This document shows, one piece after another, positions 26,355-35,475 of a DNA stretch of 64,000 bases (within the stretch, counting starts at the first letter, position 1; each line of letters starts with the position of its first letter). The stretch covers positions 1 to 64,000 of the forward strand of contig NZ_NIXO01000010.1 of the NCBI RefSeq assembly GCF_002204795.1. The letters run 5' to 3'. Source of the DNA: Pseudomonas sp. K2I15 (GTDB lineage Bacteria > Pseudomonadota > Gammaproteobacteria > Pseudomonadales > Pseudomonadaceae). The position numbers were made by a program, and so were the translations under genes. The notes under the pieces were generated by a model. That model was not told the DNA's origin. It was given only the letters and a program-made list of their open reading frames with translations, and made no database searches.

Positions 26355-26996
26355 TTGATTAGGGTGCTAGTAGTCGATGACCATGATCTCGTTCGTACAG
26401 GCATTACACGAATGCTGGCTGACATCGATGGCCTGCAAGTAGTCGGCCAGGCCGAGTCAGGGGAGGAGTCCCTGATCAAGGCCCGGGAATTGAAGCCCGA
26501 TGTGGTTTTGATGGACGTCAAGATGCCCGGGATCGGCGGTCTTGGCGCCACTACGAAGTTGTTGCGCAGCCATCCGGATATCAAAGTCGTGGTAGTCACC
26601 GTGTGTGAGGAAGATCCGTTTCCTACACGGCTTCTACAAGCGGGCGCTGCCGGCTATCTGACAAAAGGCGCGGGCCTGGCGGAAATGGTCCAGGCCATTC
26701 GCCTGGTGTTTGCCGGCCAACGCTACATCAGCCCGCAGATTGCCCAGCAGTTGGCGATCAAGTCGTTCCAGCCCACCAGCGACTCGCCGTTCGATGCGCT
26801 GTCGGAGCGGGAAATCCAGATCGCCCTGATGATTGTCGGCTGTCAAAAAGTCCAGTCGATCTCCGACAAGCTGTGCCTGTCGCCGAAAACCGTCAACACC
26901 TACCGTTATCGGATTTTCGAAAAGCTATCCATCAGCAGTGATGTTGAATTGACCCTGCTGGCGGTACGCCACGGCATGGTAGACGCCAGCGCCTGA
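26355..26996 (+). CDS. gacA: Response regulator GacA
   Basis: A 213-residue NarL/FixJ-type regulator. The receiver has D8/D9, phospho-acceptor D54 ([10 protein letters not shown]) and KGAGLAEM after the conserved Lys. The LuxR-type HTH covers about 145-205 ([25 protein letters not shown] cut at [13 protein letters not shown]). The start is TTG at 26355 with GAGG upstream, as reported for gacA in fluorescent pseudomonads. Extending to 26280 adds 25 residues not in the family. It ends 1 base before uvrC, the classic gacA-uvrC pair. With GacS it drives Rsm small RNAs and secondary metabolism. Confidence 0.96.
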   Translation: MIRVLVVDDHDLVRTGITRMLADIDGLQVVGQAESGEESLIKARELKPDVVLMDVKMPGIGGLGATTKLLRSHPDIKVVVVTVCEEDPFPTRLLQAGAAGYLTKGAGLAEMVQAIRLVFAGQRYISPQIAQQLAIKSFQPTSDSPFDALSEREIQIALMIVGCQKVQSISDKLCLSPKTVNTYRYRIFEKLSISSDVELTLLAVRHGMVDASA

Positions 26997-26997
26997 A

Positions 26998-28836
26998 ATG
27001 ACAGCCCCAGAAATAAAAGTCCAGTTCGACCCGAGTGCATTTCTTGCAACCTGCAGTGGCCGTCCCGGCGTGTATCGCATGTTCGACAGCGAAGCGCGCC
27101 TGCTCTACGTCGGTAAAGCCAAGAACCTGAAGAACCGCCTGGCGAGTTACTTCCGCAAGTCCGGCCTGGCGCCGAAGACGGCGGCGCTGGTGGCGCGTAT
27201 CGCCCAGGTGGAAACCACCATCACCGCCAATGAAACCGAGGCGCTGCTGCTTGAGCAGACGCTGATCAAGGAATGGCGGCCGCCCTACAACATCCTGCTG
27301 CGTGACGATAAGTCCTACCCGTACGTGTTTCTCTCGGACGGCGACTTCCCGCGCCTGAGCATCCATCGCGGTGCGAAGAAGCAGAAGGGCAAGTATTTCG
27401 GGCCTTACCCCAGCGCCGGCGCCATTCGCGAGAGCCTGAGCCTGCTGCAAAAGGCGTTTTTCGTTCGCCAGTGCGAAGACAGCTTTTACAAGAACCGCAA
27501 CCGCCCGTGCCTGCAATACCAGATCAAGCGCTGCAAGGCGCCGTGCGTGGGCTTGGTTGAGCCTGCGGAATACGCCGAGGACGTGCGTCACTCGGTGATG
27601 TTCCTCGAAGGCCGCAGCAATGCCCTGGCCGATGAACTGTCCGGCGCCATGGAGCAAGCGGCCAGCACCCTGGATTTTGAGCGCGCCGCCGAGCTGCGCG
27701 ACCAGATCTCCCTGCTGCGCCGCGTGCAGGACCAGCAGAGCATGGAGGGCGGCACCGGCGACGTCGACGTCATCGCCGCCTTCGTCAACCCGGGCGGCGC
27801 CTGTGTGCACCTGATCAGCGTGCGCGGCGGCCGGGTGCTGGGCAGCAAGAACTTCTTCCCCCAGACCGGTATAGAAGAGGAGGTCGCCGAAGTCATGGCG
27901 GCGTTCCTTGGCCAGTATTACGTCAGCAGCCCCGAGCGCGACCTGCCGAGCGAGCTGATCGTCAACGTGGTGCATGAGGATTTCCCGGCACTGATCGAAG
28001 CGATTCATGGGCTGCGCGGTCGCGAGCTGGACATCAGCCACCGCGTGCGCGGTACCCGTGCCCGCTGGCAGCAACTGGCCGTGACCAACGCCGAACAGGC
28101 CCTGGGCGCACGCTTGGCCAACCGCCAGCACGTCGCCGCGCGGTTTGACGCCTTGGCCGAAGTGCTCAACCTCGACGAACCGCCCCAGCGCCTGGAGTGC
28201 TACGACATCAGCCACTCCAGCGGCGAGGCTACCGTGGCTTCCTGCGTAGTGTTCGGGCCGGAAGGGCCGATCAAGTCCGATTACCGGCGCTACAATATCG
28301 AGGGCGTGACCCCGGGTGATGACTACGCCGCCATGCACCAGGCCCTGACCCGGCGCTTTAGCAAACTGAAGGAAGGCGAGGGCAAGCTGCCGGATATCCT
28401 GCTGGTGGATGGTGGCAAGGGCCAGCTGTCCATGGCCCGCGACGTGCTCAACGAATTGGCCGTGCCCGACCTTATCCTGCTCGGCGTGGCCAAGGGTGCC
28501 ACCCGCAAGGCCGGTTTTGAAACCTTGTACTTGAATGATGCCGCCCATGAGTTCACCTTGAAAGGCGACTCCCCGGCGCTGCACCTTATTCAGCAGATCC
28601 GCGACGAAGCCCACCGTTTCGCCATCACCGGCCACCGTGCCCGACGTGGTAAAACCCGGCGTACCTCAACCCTGGAAGGGGTGGCGGGAGTCGGGCCGAC
28701 GCGGCGGCGGGACTTGTTGAAACATTTTGGTGGCTTGCAGGAGCTGTCCCGTGCCAGCATCGAAGAAATAGCCAAAGCTCCCGGTATCAGTAAAAAGCTC
28801 GCAGAGTTGATTTATGCAAATCTGCACAGCGAGTAG
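26998..28836 (+). CDS. uvrC: UvrABC excinuclease subunit C
   Basis: A 612-residue UvrC. The GIY-YIG nuclease domain is N-terminal ([20 protein letters not shown], residues 22-41). A Cys-rich segment ([15 protein letters not shown]) and the UVR motif (about 208-242) follow. Next come the C-terminal RNase-H-like endonuclease ([10 protein letters not shown]) and tandem HhH ([19 protein letters not shown]). It makes the dual incisions in nucleotide excision repair. The ATG is one base after the gacA stop with no clear RBS, so translation is probably coupled. Confidence 0.97.
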   Translation: MTAPEIKVQFDPSAFLATCSGRPGVYRMFDSEARLLYVGKAKNLKNRLASYFRKSGLAPKTAALVARIAQVETTITANETEALLLEQTLIKEWRPPYNILLRDDKSYPYVFLSDGDFPRLSIHRGAKKQKGKYFGPYPSAGAIRESLSLLQKAFFVRQCEDSFYKNRNRPCLQYQIKRCKAPCVGLVEPAEYAEDVRHSVMFLEGRSNALADELSGAMEQAASTLDFERAAELRDQISLLRRVQDQQSMEGGTGDVDVIAAFVNPGGACVHLISVRGGRVLGSKNFFPQTGIEEEVAEVMAAFLGQYYVSSPERDLPSELIVNVVHEDFPALIEAIHGLRGRELDISHRVRGTRARWQQLAVTNAEQALGARLANRQHVAARFDALAEVLNLDEPPQRLECYDISHSSGEATVASCVVFGPEGPIKSDYRRYNIEGVTPGDDYAAMHQALTRRFSKLKEGEGKLPDILLVDGGKGQLSMARDVLNELAVPDLILLGVAKGATRKAGFETLYLNDAAHEFTLKGDSPALHLIQQIRDEAHRFAITGHRARRGKTRRTSTLEGVAGVGPTRRRDLLKHFGGLQELSRASIEEIAKAPGISKKLAELIYANLHSE

Positions 28837-28868
28837 AATGCCTTCTCACCTCGTAGCCAGTTGTGCCG

Positions 28869-29429
28869 ATGAATATCCCTAATCTGATCACCGTACTACG
28901 CGTCCTGCTCATTCCGATTTTCATTTTGCTGTTTTACCTGCCGTACGAATGGAGTTACCTGGCATCCAGTTCGGTCTTCGCCTTCGCGGCTGCCACCGAC
29001 TGGCTGGACGGTTACCTGGCCCGCCGCCTGGAGCAGAGCACGCCGTTTGGCGCGTTCCTGGACCCGGTAGCCGACAAACTGATGGTAGCGGTAGCCCTGG
29101 TGTTGCTGGTGCAGGAACACGGCAACCTCTGGCTCACCTTGCCGGCGGCAGTGATCATTGGTCGCGAGATCGTCGTCTCGGCCCTGCGAGAATGGATGGC
29201 CGAAATCGGCGCCCGTGCCCACGTGGCCGTGTCCAACATGGGCAAATGGAAAACCGCGGCGCAGATGCTTGCCTTGGTCATCCTGCTGGCCAACCCGTCG
29301 GACTTCTCCTTCTGGGTACTGCTGGGCTACGCCTTGCTGTTGATCGCGGCGGGCCTGACCTTGTGGTCCATGCTGCAATATTTGCGCGCCGCCTGGCCGC
29401 ATCTGCGTACCGAGGTTGAAAAGAAATAA
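28869..29429 (+). CDS. pgsA: CDP-diacylglycerol--glycerol-3-phosphate 3-phosphatidyltransferase
   Basis: A 186-residue membrane enzyme with the CDP-alcohol phosphatidyltransferase signature D-G-x2-A-R-x8-G-x3-D-x3-D. It is visible from DGYLARRL to [10 protein letters not shown] (residues about 45-67). Four to five hydrophobic helices are present. It makes phosphatidylglycerophosphate, the precursor of phosphatidylglycerol and cardiolipin. GTG 28863 is two codons upstream; ATG 28869 is preferred. It follows uvrC by 32 bases and precedes tRNA-Gly, the conserved Pseudomonas order. Confidence 0.96.
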   Translation: MNIPNLITVLRVLLIPIFILLFYLPYEWSYLASSSVFAFAAATDWLDGYLARRLEQSTPFGAFLDPVADKLMVAVALVLLVQEHGNLWLTLPAAVIIGREIVVSALREWMAEIGARAHVAVSNMGKWKTAAQMLALVILLANPSDFSFWVLLGYALLLIAAGLTLWSMLQYLRAAWPHLRTEVEKK

Positions 29430-29449
29430 AACTTTTTTGAATCAAGGGG

Positions 29450-29477
29450 TTGACGGGTGATGAGGATTCTATAGAAT
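29450..29477 (+). promoter_or_regulatory. Sigma70 promoter of tRNA-Gly
   Basis: TTGACG (29450-29455), 16 bases, TAGAAT (29472-29477), ending 15 bases before the tRNA. Both hexamers are near consensus. Confidence 0.8.
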
Positions 29478-29492
29478 GCGCATCACCAAGAC

Positions 29493-29570
<78 letters not shown>

Positions 29571-29615
29571 CATAACCCTGCAGAGTTCCACTGAATTCTG
29601 TAAGCGATTGAAATC

Positions 29616-29636
29616 AGGACCTTCGGGTCCTTTTTT
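29616..29636 (+). terminator. Intrinsic terminator after tRNA-Gly
   Basis: AGGACC-TTCG-GGTCCT followed by a run of T, 47 bases after the tRNA. The stable TTCG tetraloop and T-run make it a good rho-independent terminator. Confidence 0.85.
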
Positions 29637-29677
29637 CGTTCCGGCGCAAATCGACCTTAAAGAAGCGCGTACCTGCC

Positions 29678-29851
29678 ATGTTGAAATGTCTGCCTTGCTC
29701 AGGCGCCATGAGCGGCGTTGATGTGGTGAAGGTGAACGCCGAGCTCTTGCGCGATGGGCGTTACCAGACCAACTTCCTTATTAACTGGGAATATGGCGGC
29801 CCCGCTGGCAACCTGGAGAGGCATTCGCGGGTTTCAAGGATCAAGCTGTAA
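29678..29851 (+). CDS. Possible small ORF at the left junction (57 aa)
   Basis: A 57-residue frame starting MLKCLPCSGAMSG and containing LLRDGRYQTNFLINWEYGGP. The composition looks protein-like, but there is no clear RBS and I recognise no family. It is the only candidate gene in the 416 bases between the tRNA and the aminotransferase. The rest of that gap is an AT-rich stretch near 29885-29905 that may hold a promoter. Confidence 0.25.
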   Translation: MLKCLPCSGAMSGVDVVKVNAELLRDGRYQTNFLINWEYGGPAGNLERHSRVSRIKL

Positions 29852-29984
29852 TGCTGCGCAAGTCCAGGTATTTGGCAGTATTTCGGCGTTATAAAATTAA
29901 TATTAGCCGCCGGGCGGCGCTGAAAGCCCCTTACCATGATGTCACCCCCAACGGCCGCCGTACTCGGCCCTGCAGGAGTTACAC

Positions 29985-31376
29985 GTGGAATACTTTGACA
30001 AGATCGCCGAGATGGACCGCAACAGCGTCCTGCACCCATTCACCTACCTCAAGGACTACGCCTCGGGCGCCTCCGGTGGGCCCGTGATCGTGGAGAGCGG
30101 CAAGGGCGTGCGAATTGTCGACTCTACCGGCCGGGAATACATCGACGGCTTCGCCGGGCTTTACTGCGTCAACGTCGGCTACGGCCGCACCGAAGTGGCC
30201 GAGGCCATTGCGCGTCAGGCCTACAAGCTGGCGTATTACCACTCTTACGCCTCGCACACCACTGATGTACTGGCAACCTTATCTGACCGTTTGGTGAAGA
30301 TGGCGCCCGGCAAGATGTCCAAGGTGTTCTACGGTCTGTCGGGCTCAGATGCCAACGAAACCCAGGCCAAGATTGTTTGGTACTACAACAACCTGCGCGG
30401 CCTGCCGAAGAAGAAAAAGATCATCGCGCGTGAGCGCGGTTACCACGGTTGTTCGGTTGTGTCCGGCTCGATGACGGGCCTGAGTTTTTACCACGAGCAT
30501 ATGGACCTGCCGATTGCCGGCATCCTGCGCACGGGCGTTCCCCACTTCTATTGGGGCGGCGTGCCGGGTGAAACCGAGGAAGCATTCAGCGAGCGTCGCG
30601 CCGCCGAACTCGAAGCGATGATCCTCGCCGAAGACCCGGATACCATCGGCGCTTTCATCGCCGAGCCCGTGCTGGGTACCGGCGGTATCATCCCGGCCCC
30701 GGCCGGTTATTGGGCGCGCATTCAGGCGGTGTTGCGCAGGTATGACATCCTGCTGATTGCCGATGAGGTGATCACCGGCTTTGGCCGAACAGGCGCGTTG
30801 TTCGGTTCATATCTCTATGACATCGAGCCCGACCTGATCACCGTCGCCAAGGGCCTGACCTCTGCGTATGTGCCGCTATCAGCGTGCCTCGTCAGCGAAA
30901 AAGTCTACAAGGTTATGGAAGAGGCCACCGACCGCGTCGGCAGTTTCTCCCATGGCTATACCTATTCCGGTCATCCGCTGGGTGCCGCCGCCGCCAATGC
31001 GGTGCTCGACATCGTTGAAAAAGAAGACCTCACTGGGCAATCTGCACGCCATGGCGCCTACTTGCAAAAGCGTCTGCATGACGCGTTCGCCGACTTGCCG
31101 ATCGTGGGCGAAGTGCGCGGCGTCGGTATGATGGCCGCTATCGAATTCGTCGCGGATCCACACACCCGCCAGCGCTTCGACCCGGGCCTGAAGATCGGTG
31201 CCCGTGTGTCCCAGGCAGCCCGGGACCGCAACCTGATCGCCCGGGCCATGCCCCACGGTGACATCCTCGGTTTCGCGCCACCACTGGTGATGACGGAAGC
31301 CGAAATCGATGAAATGGTCCACATCACGGGCCAGGCTATCCACCAGGTCATGGACGAACTCGCCGCGAAATCCTGA
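29985..31376 (+). CDS. Class III PLP-dependent aminotransferase
   Basis: A 463-residue fold-type I class III aminotransferase. The signature LLIADEVITGFGRTGALFGS (residues about 256-275) is followed by the PLP-binding Lys in ITVAKGLTSAYVPLSA. YGLSGSDANETQAK is the cofactor phosphate region. Family members transfer amino groups from omega-amino acids, polyamines or beta-alanine to pyruvate or 2-oxoglutarate. The start is GTG with AGGAG 7 bases upstream. It heads an operon with an amino-acid ABC importer and an FAD oxidase, implying uptake and oxidative deamination of an amine or amino acid. Confidence 0.92.
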   Translation: MEYFDKIAEMDRNSVLHPFTYLKDYASGASGGPVIVESGKGVRIVDSTGREYIDGFAGLYCVNVGYGRTEVAEAIARQAYKLAYYHSYASHTTDVLATLSDRLVKMAPGKMSKVFYGLSGSDANETQAKIVWYYNNLRGLPKKKKIIARERGYHGCSVVSGSMTGLSFYHEHMDLPIAGILRTGVPHFYWGGVPGETEEAFSERRAAELEAMILAEDPDTIGAFIAEPVLGTGGIIPAPAGYWARIQAVLRRYDILLIADEVITGFGRTGALFGSYLYDIEPDLITVAKGLTSAYVPLSACLVSEKVYKVMEEATDRVGSFSHGYTYSGHPLGAAAANAVLDIVEKEDLTGQSARHGAYLQKRLHDAFADLPIVGEVRGVGMMAAIEFVADPHTRQRFDPGLKIGARVSQAARDRNLIARAMPHGDILGFAPPLVMTEAEIDEMVHITGQAIHQVMDELAAKS

Positions 31377-31472
31377 ACATTGCACCAACCGTAATCAGCG
31401 CAGACTGATGACGGAGAACCTGCCTGCTGACACTGCCCTTCATTCCATCATGCTGGTGTACAGGGGAAAGAC

Positions 31473-32285
31473 ATGAACACATCGATAGTGCGGGCGGCTC
31501 TGTGTGGTTTGGCTTTACTGGCAACGGTGCCCAGCACCTGGGCCGCTACCGGAGTACTCACCGTGGGTACCGAGGGTGACGCGCCGATGTACAGCATGGC
31601 CGACGCCCAGGGGAACGTCACCGGCTATGACGCCGACGTGGCCAAGGCGCTGTGTGCGCAGCTGAAAGTGCAGTGCAAGTTTGTGGTGCAGTCGTTCAAC
31701 ACCTTGATCCCGTCACTGTCGAGCAATCGCTTCGACGTACTGATCTCCGGTCTGGGTATCACCGATGCGCGTCGCGAGAAAATCGATTTCTCCATTCCTT
31801 ATGGTTCGTCACCGCAATACTTCGTCGTAGCCAAGGGCTCACCGGCGCTGCAAGCCACCAACCTCGAGCAGATCATCAAGGCGTTGTCGGGCAAAACGGT
31901 GGGCGTGGTCAACGGTACGACCTATGCGCGCTATGTGGCCAAACATGTGCCTGATGCCGACATCAAGACTTATGACTCGGTGGAGCAACTGCTCGGTGAT
32001 TTGCAGGCCGGCCGCCTCGACTCCGGTTACAGCGACTCCGATACGTGGACCGACTTCTTCAAAACCTCCGGCGGCGCAAAGTTTGCACGGGTGGATGTGA
32101 AGATTCGCTCCTCGGATGATCCGGCCACTCTCGGCTATGGCATGGGGGTCGGCATACGCAAGGGCAATGCCGAACTGACAGCCAAGGTCGACACGGCACT
32201 GTGCACCCTGATCAACGACGGAACCCTGAGCAAGGTCAGCCAGAAATGGTTCCAGGAGGACTACACCTTGCCGTGCAAGCATTGA
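31473..32285 (+). CDS. ABC transporter substrate-binding protein, polar amino acid type (family 3)
   Basis: A 270-residue protein with a signal peptide of about 24 residues ending PSTWA. The mature part is SBP_bac_3: VGTEGDAPMYSMADAQGNVTGYDADVAK is the family start (quoted here only to GYDADVA). RFDVLISGLGITDARREKIDFS is the ligand-binding core signature, seen as ISGLGITDARREKIDF. It would bind a basic or polar amino acid or opine in the periplasm. It lies 96 bases after the aminotransferase and 31 bases before the first permease. Confidence 0.92.
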   Translation: MNTSIVRAALCGLALLATVPSTWAATGVLTVGTEGDAPMYSMADAQGNVTGYDADVAKALCAQLKVQCKFVVQSFNTLIPSLSSNRFDVLISGLGITDARREKIDFSIPYGSSPQYFVVAKGSPALQATNLEQIIKALSGKTVGVVNGTTYARYVAKHVPDADIKTYDSVEQLLGDLQAGRLDSGYSDSDTWTDFFKTSGGAKFARVDVKIRSSDDPATLGYGMGVGIRKGNAELTAKVDTALCTLINDGTLSKVSQKWFQEDYTLPCKH

Positions 32286-32316
32286 GCGAACCAGCGTTCG
32301 ATAAGGCGGTGAAACA

Positions 32317-33033
32317 GTGAACGATCTCCTTTCTCTAATGATCACTCAAGGTTGGGGATGGTCGATTCTGCAGGGCAGTGGCGTCACGCTACTGCTCGGC
32401 ATCCTCGGCATGTTATTGGGCAACCTGTTGGCGCTTCCCATGGCCGTGTTGCGCTGGCAGCGGGTGCTCCTGGTGTCCAGCCTCATCGACGGTTACAGCT
32501 TGCTGATCCGTAGTGTGCCGGGCTTGCTTGTCGTCTACCTGCTGTTCTTTGGTTCGGTGGAAGCGGTGGATGCCATCGGGGCTTTCTTCGGTTTCCAGGA
32601 AACGCTGCGTAATGCCTACGCGATGATCATGGGCGTGGTGTCCATCGGCCTGATCGCTTGTGCCTACAGCATCGAGGTGTTTCGCGGCGCCTTGCTGGCT
32701 ATCCCGCAAGGTGTGATCGAAGCGGCTAAATCCCTGGCCCTGCCGCGGTCCATCATCTACCTGAAAATCATCGGCCCATTGATGCTGCGCAACGCGTTGC
32801 CGGGCATGAACAACGTCTGGCAAATGACCCTGAAGGACACGTCGCTGGTCTCCGTGGTGGGTCTGGCGGAATTGATGAGGCTGTCGTCCATGGCGGCCGG
32901 TTCGACTCGCAATCCCTTGCTGTTCTACGTGATTGCAGGGCTGGTTTTCCTGGCCATTACCGGTGTCAGCCAGCGCCTCTTCAGCGCCGCCGAGCGCTTG
33001 CTCAATCGTGGCTTCGGTGGGGTGGTGCAATGA
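32317..33033 (+). CDS. Amino-acid ABC transporter permease (HisQ/ArtQ type)
   Basis: A 238-residue permease of about five helices, with the coupling-loop sequence EAAKSLALPRSIIYLKIIGP near residue 145 and LIRSVPGLLVVYLLFFG, typical of HisQ/HisM. GTG start at 32317 with AAGGCGG upstream. It overlaps the next permease by 4 bases (ATGA), so their synthesis is coupled. No cognate ATP-binding protein is in this operon. Confidence 0.92.
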   Translation: MNDLLSLMITQGWGWSILQGSGVTLLLGILGMLLGNLLALPMAVLRWQRVLLVSSLIDGYSLLIRSVPGLLVVYLLFFGSVEAVDAIGAFFGFQETLRNAYAMIMGVVSIGLIACAYSIEVFRGALLAIPQGVIEAAKSLALPRSIIYLKIIGPLMLRNALPGMNNVWQMTLKDTSLVSVVGLAELMRLSSMAAGSTRNPLLFYVIAGLVFLAITGVSQRLFSAAERLLNRGFGGVVQ

Positions 33034-33737
33034 ACCTGGAACTGCTCAACGAGGCGTTGCCGCTGCTGTTCAAGGGCGCACAGGTCACTCTGCTTATCGG
33101 CCTCTTCGGGATTGTCCTGGGCTTTCCGCTGGGCATCGTCTTCGCGCTGGCACGCCTGTCGTCCAACCGCCTGTTGAGCCGCGTCACCTCGGCCTACAGC
33201 GCGTTCTTTCGCGGCACACCGATGTTGGTGCAAATCTTCATTCTGTATTACGGCTTCGGCCAACTGAGTTTTGTGCGAGAGAGCACGGTGGTCTGGTGGC
33301 TGATCGGCAGCAGCCTGCACTGCGCCATGCTTGCCGTGGTGCTCAATACCGTGGCCTATGCCTCGGAGATCTTTCGCGGCGGCTTTCAGTCGGTACCACG
33401 TGGCCAGGTGGAGGCGGGCCTGGCCTGCGGCATGACCAAGTGGACGCTGCTGCGCCGCGTGCGCTTTCCCCTTGCCATCCGCCAAGCGCTTCCGGCCTAT
33501 GGCAATGAAGTCGCCATCGTCATCAAGGAATCCAGCCTGGCCTCCACCATCACCGTGCTGGAAATCACTGGATACGCCAAGCGCCTGATGAGCGAAACCT
33601 TCGCGATTATCGAAATCTTCGCCATCGCCTCGTGCTTCTACTTGGTACTGAACGTGCTGGCTTTGACCCTGGTGCGCCTGATGGAGCGACGACTCAACGG
33701 TGCCGGCATGGCTCGCACCACCCACACCCGTATCTGA
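33030..33737 (+). CDS. Amino-acid ABC transporter permease (HisM/ArtM type)
   Basis: A 235-residue permease. FFRGTPMLVQIFILYYGFGQ is the family signature and EAGLACGMTKWTLLRRVRFP the ATPase-coupling loop. It forms the heterodimeric pore with the preceding gene product. It ends 13 bases before the FAD oxidase. The missing ATPase must come from elsewhere, as reported for some amino-acid importers sharing a motor. Confidence 0.92.
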   Translation: MNLELLNEALPLLFKGAQVTLLIGLFGIVLGFPLGIVFALARLSSNRLLSRVTSAYSAFFRGTPMLVQIFILYYGFGQLSFVRESTVVWWLIGSSLHCAMLAVVLNTVAYASEIFRGGFQSVPRGQVEAGLACGMTKWTLLRRVRFPLAIRQALPAYGNEVAIVIKESSLASTITVLEITGYAKRLMSETFAIIEIFAIASCFYLVLNVLALTLVRLMERRLNGAGMARTTHTRI

Positions 33738-33750
33738 AAAGGGCCCCGCT

Positions 33751-34866
33751 ATGAAACACGTACTCATTGTAGGTGCCGGCGCCGTCGGCCTCTCCTGTGC
33801 ACGCGCCGCCTTGCTGCGCGGCCACCGAGTCACTGTGCTGGAGCAGGGTGCTATCCCCAATACGCGCTCGGCTTCCTTTGACCAGCATCGCCTGATCCGA
33901 TACCAGTACGGCCGCTCCGTCGGCTACACGCAGATGGTCAGCGACGCCTTCGGAGCCTGGGACGGACTATGGCAAGACCTCGGCGAACAGCACCACCACG
34001 CCACCGGTACCCTTGGCATATCCCTGGAGGAGGGCGATTACATCAGTCAGTCGCGGGTGACCCTCGCGCAGATGGGCATCGACCACCAGTGGATGGATCA
34101 GACCGCCATCCAACGCCTATGCCCGCAACTGCAACTGCCTGCTCACGCCCAGGGCCTGTACACCACCACCGGCGGGGTGCTGTTTGCCGATCGTATCGTC
34201 CTCGGCCTTGCCGCGTGGTGCCGCGAATACGGCGCGGCGTTGCATGCCAACACGGCGGTGTTGTCGGTGGACATCGAACGTGGCCGGGTACATGTCGCAA
34301 CGGGCGTTTTGGACGCCGACCAGATCATCATCGCCGCCGGCGCCTGGTTGCCCGGACTGTTGCCGGCCTACCGCGACCTGGTCACTGCGCGCCAGGCTGT
34401 GTGCTACGTCGAAGCGCCCCCGCAACATCTCGCTCACTGGGCCAACGGCCCCTGCATCACCGACATTGGCCCGGGCGACAACTACGCCCTCATGCCTGTA
34501 CAAGGCACGGGCCTCAAGTTCGGCTCTGGCATCCACCGTCGCCCTGGCTCCCCCAGCGAAGGCTTCGGCTCGGAGCCGGACGAAGGCTACGCTGTCATCG
34601 CCCATTTCGCCCCCTACCTGCGCAACGCCGCTGACTATCGACCGCAGCGTATGCAAGTGGGCTACTACGTTAGAGACGGTGTCGATGCCTTCCGCGTTGA
34701 GCCCCAGGGCAAAGCCATCGTTATCACTAACTGCGGCGGCGGGATGTTCAAGTTCTCTGCCCTCATGGGCGAGCGCGTACTCGCCTGCGTCGATCACGAA
34801 ATCACCCCGGAGCACCTGCAGCACTGGGCCGCTGGGCACTTATCCACTACACCCTTGCCACCCTGA
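33751..34866 (+). CDS. FAD-dependent oxidoreductase, DAO family
   Basis: About 371 residues. The N-terminal Rossmann dinucleotide motif is VLIVGAGAVGLSCARAALLR, and the D-amino-acid-oxidase fold shows ADQIIIAAGAWLPGLLP and a C-terminal ITNCGGGMFKFSALMG. Relatives are sarcosine, N-methyl-amino-acid and D-amino-acid oxidases/dehydrogenases. The frame extends upstream to 33700 into the permease gene; ATG 33751 begins the FAD motif and is the real start. It would oxidise the imported amine or amino acid, with the aminotransferase acting on the product or a related substrate. Confidence 0.9.
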   Translation: MKHVLIVGAGAVGLSCARAALLRGHRVTVLEQGAIPNTRSASFDQHRLIRYQYGRSVGYTQMVSDAFGAWDGLWQDLGEQHHHATGTLGISLEEGDYISQSRVTLAQMGIDHQWMDQTAIQRLCPQLQLPAHAQGLYTTTGGVLFADRIVLGLAAWCREYGAALHANTAVLSVDIERGRVHVATGVLDADQIIIAAGAWLPGLLPAYRDLVTARQAVCYVEAPPQHLAHWANGPCITDIGPGDNYALMPVQGTGLKFGSGIHRRPGSPSEGFGSEPDEGYAVIAHFAPYLRNAADYRPQRMQVGYYVRDGVDAFRVEPQGKAIVITNCGGGMFKFSALMGERVLACVDHEITPEHLQHWAAGHLSTTPLPP

Positions 34867-34888
34867 GCCCTGAGCGTGTGGGTTTCTT

Positions 34889-34915
34889 TCGACGCACCTT
34901 TTCAGGGTGCGTCGA
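34889..34915. other. Hairpin between convergent genes
   Basis: TCGACGCACC / GGTGCGTCGA, a 10-bp stem with a 7-base loop, overlaps the end of the Lrp gene. There is no T-run on either side, so termination would not be classic rho-independent. Confidence 0.35.
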
Positions 34916-35375
34916 CATCCACCGGTACGAAAAAGCCTGCTTTCACCCGATCCATGATCACCATCGTTTTGAAACCCTTGATGTCGGCGTTTTCGTAGAA
35001 GAACTTGCGGGTGAACGCCTCGTAATCCTCCATGCTGCGGGCCGTCACCACTAACAGAAAGTCGGCGTCGCCCGTTACGTAGTAGCCGTTCATCACCTCT
35101 GGGGTTTGCCGGATCGACTGCTTGAAGCGGTCGACGATATCGGCGCGTTCACGTTCCAGCGTGACCAGGACGAACATGGAAATGGGTCGCCCGACGGCTT
35201 TGGGTTTGACGATGGATACGTCAGCTTCTATGACCCCGTCGCTTCTTAGCTTTTTGATGCGACGTTGCACGGCGGTAGAGGACAGGCCGATTAGTTTGCC
35301 GAGATCTTCGGAGGGAAGGCGGTTGTTTTTTTGTAGAAGCTCGAGAAGGTGAGCGTCAATGCGGTCTAGGGGCAT
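34902..35375 (-). CDS. Lrp/AsnC-family transcriptional regulator
   Basis: A 157-residue protein. The N-terminal HTH (LLELLQKNNRLPSEDLGKLI, then GLSSTAVQRRIKKLR) is followed by the RAM ligand-binding domain (about 65-150) with GYYVTGDADFLLVV. Such regulators respond to amino acids. It is convergent with the aminotransferase/ABC/oxidase operon and is its probable regulator by position and chemistry. The start ATG at 35375 has no strong RBS. Confidence 0.92.
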   Translation of the reverse strand: MPLDRIDAHLLELLQKNNRLPSEDLGKLIGLSSTAVQRRIKKLRSDGVIEADVSIVKPKAVGRPISMFVLVTLERERADIVDRFKQSIRQTPEVMNGYYVTGDADFLLVVTARSMEDYEAFTRKFFYENADIKGFKTMVIMDRVKAGFFVPVDVDAP

Positions 35376-35475
35376 GGAAGGCGATTCTTGATAGTAGAAG
35401 GTGGGTTTCTATATGCAAAAACCGGGCTATAAGCGTCAGGATTGCGTAATTTTTGGCCTTGGCAGGTGTTTTTTC

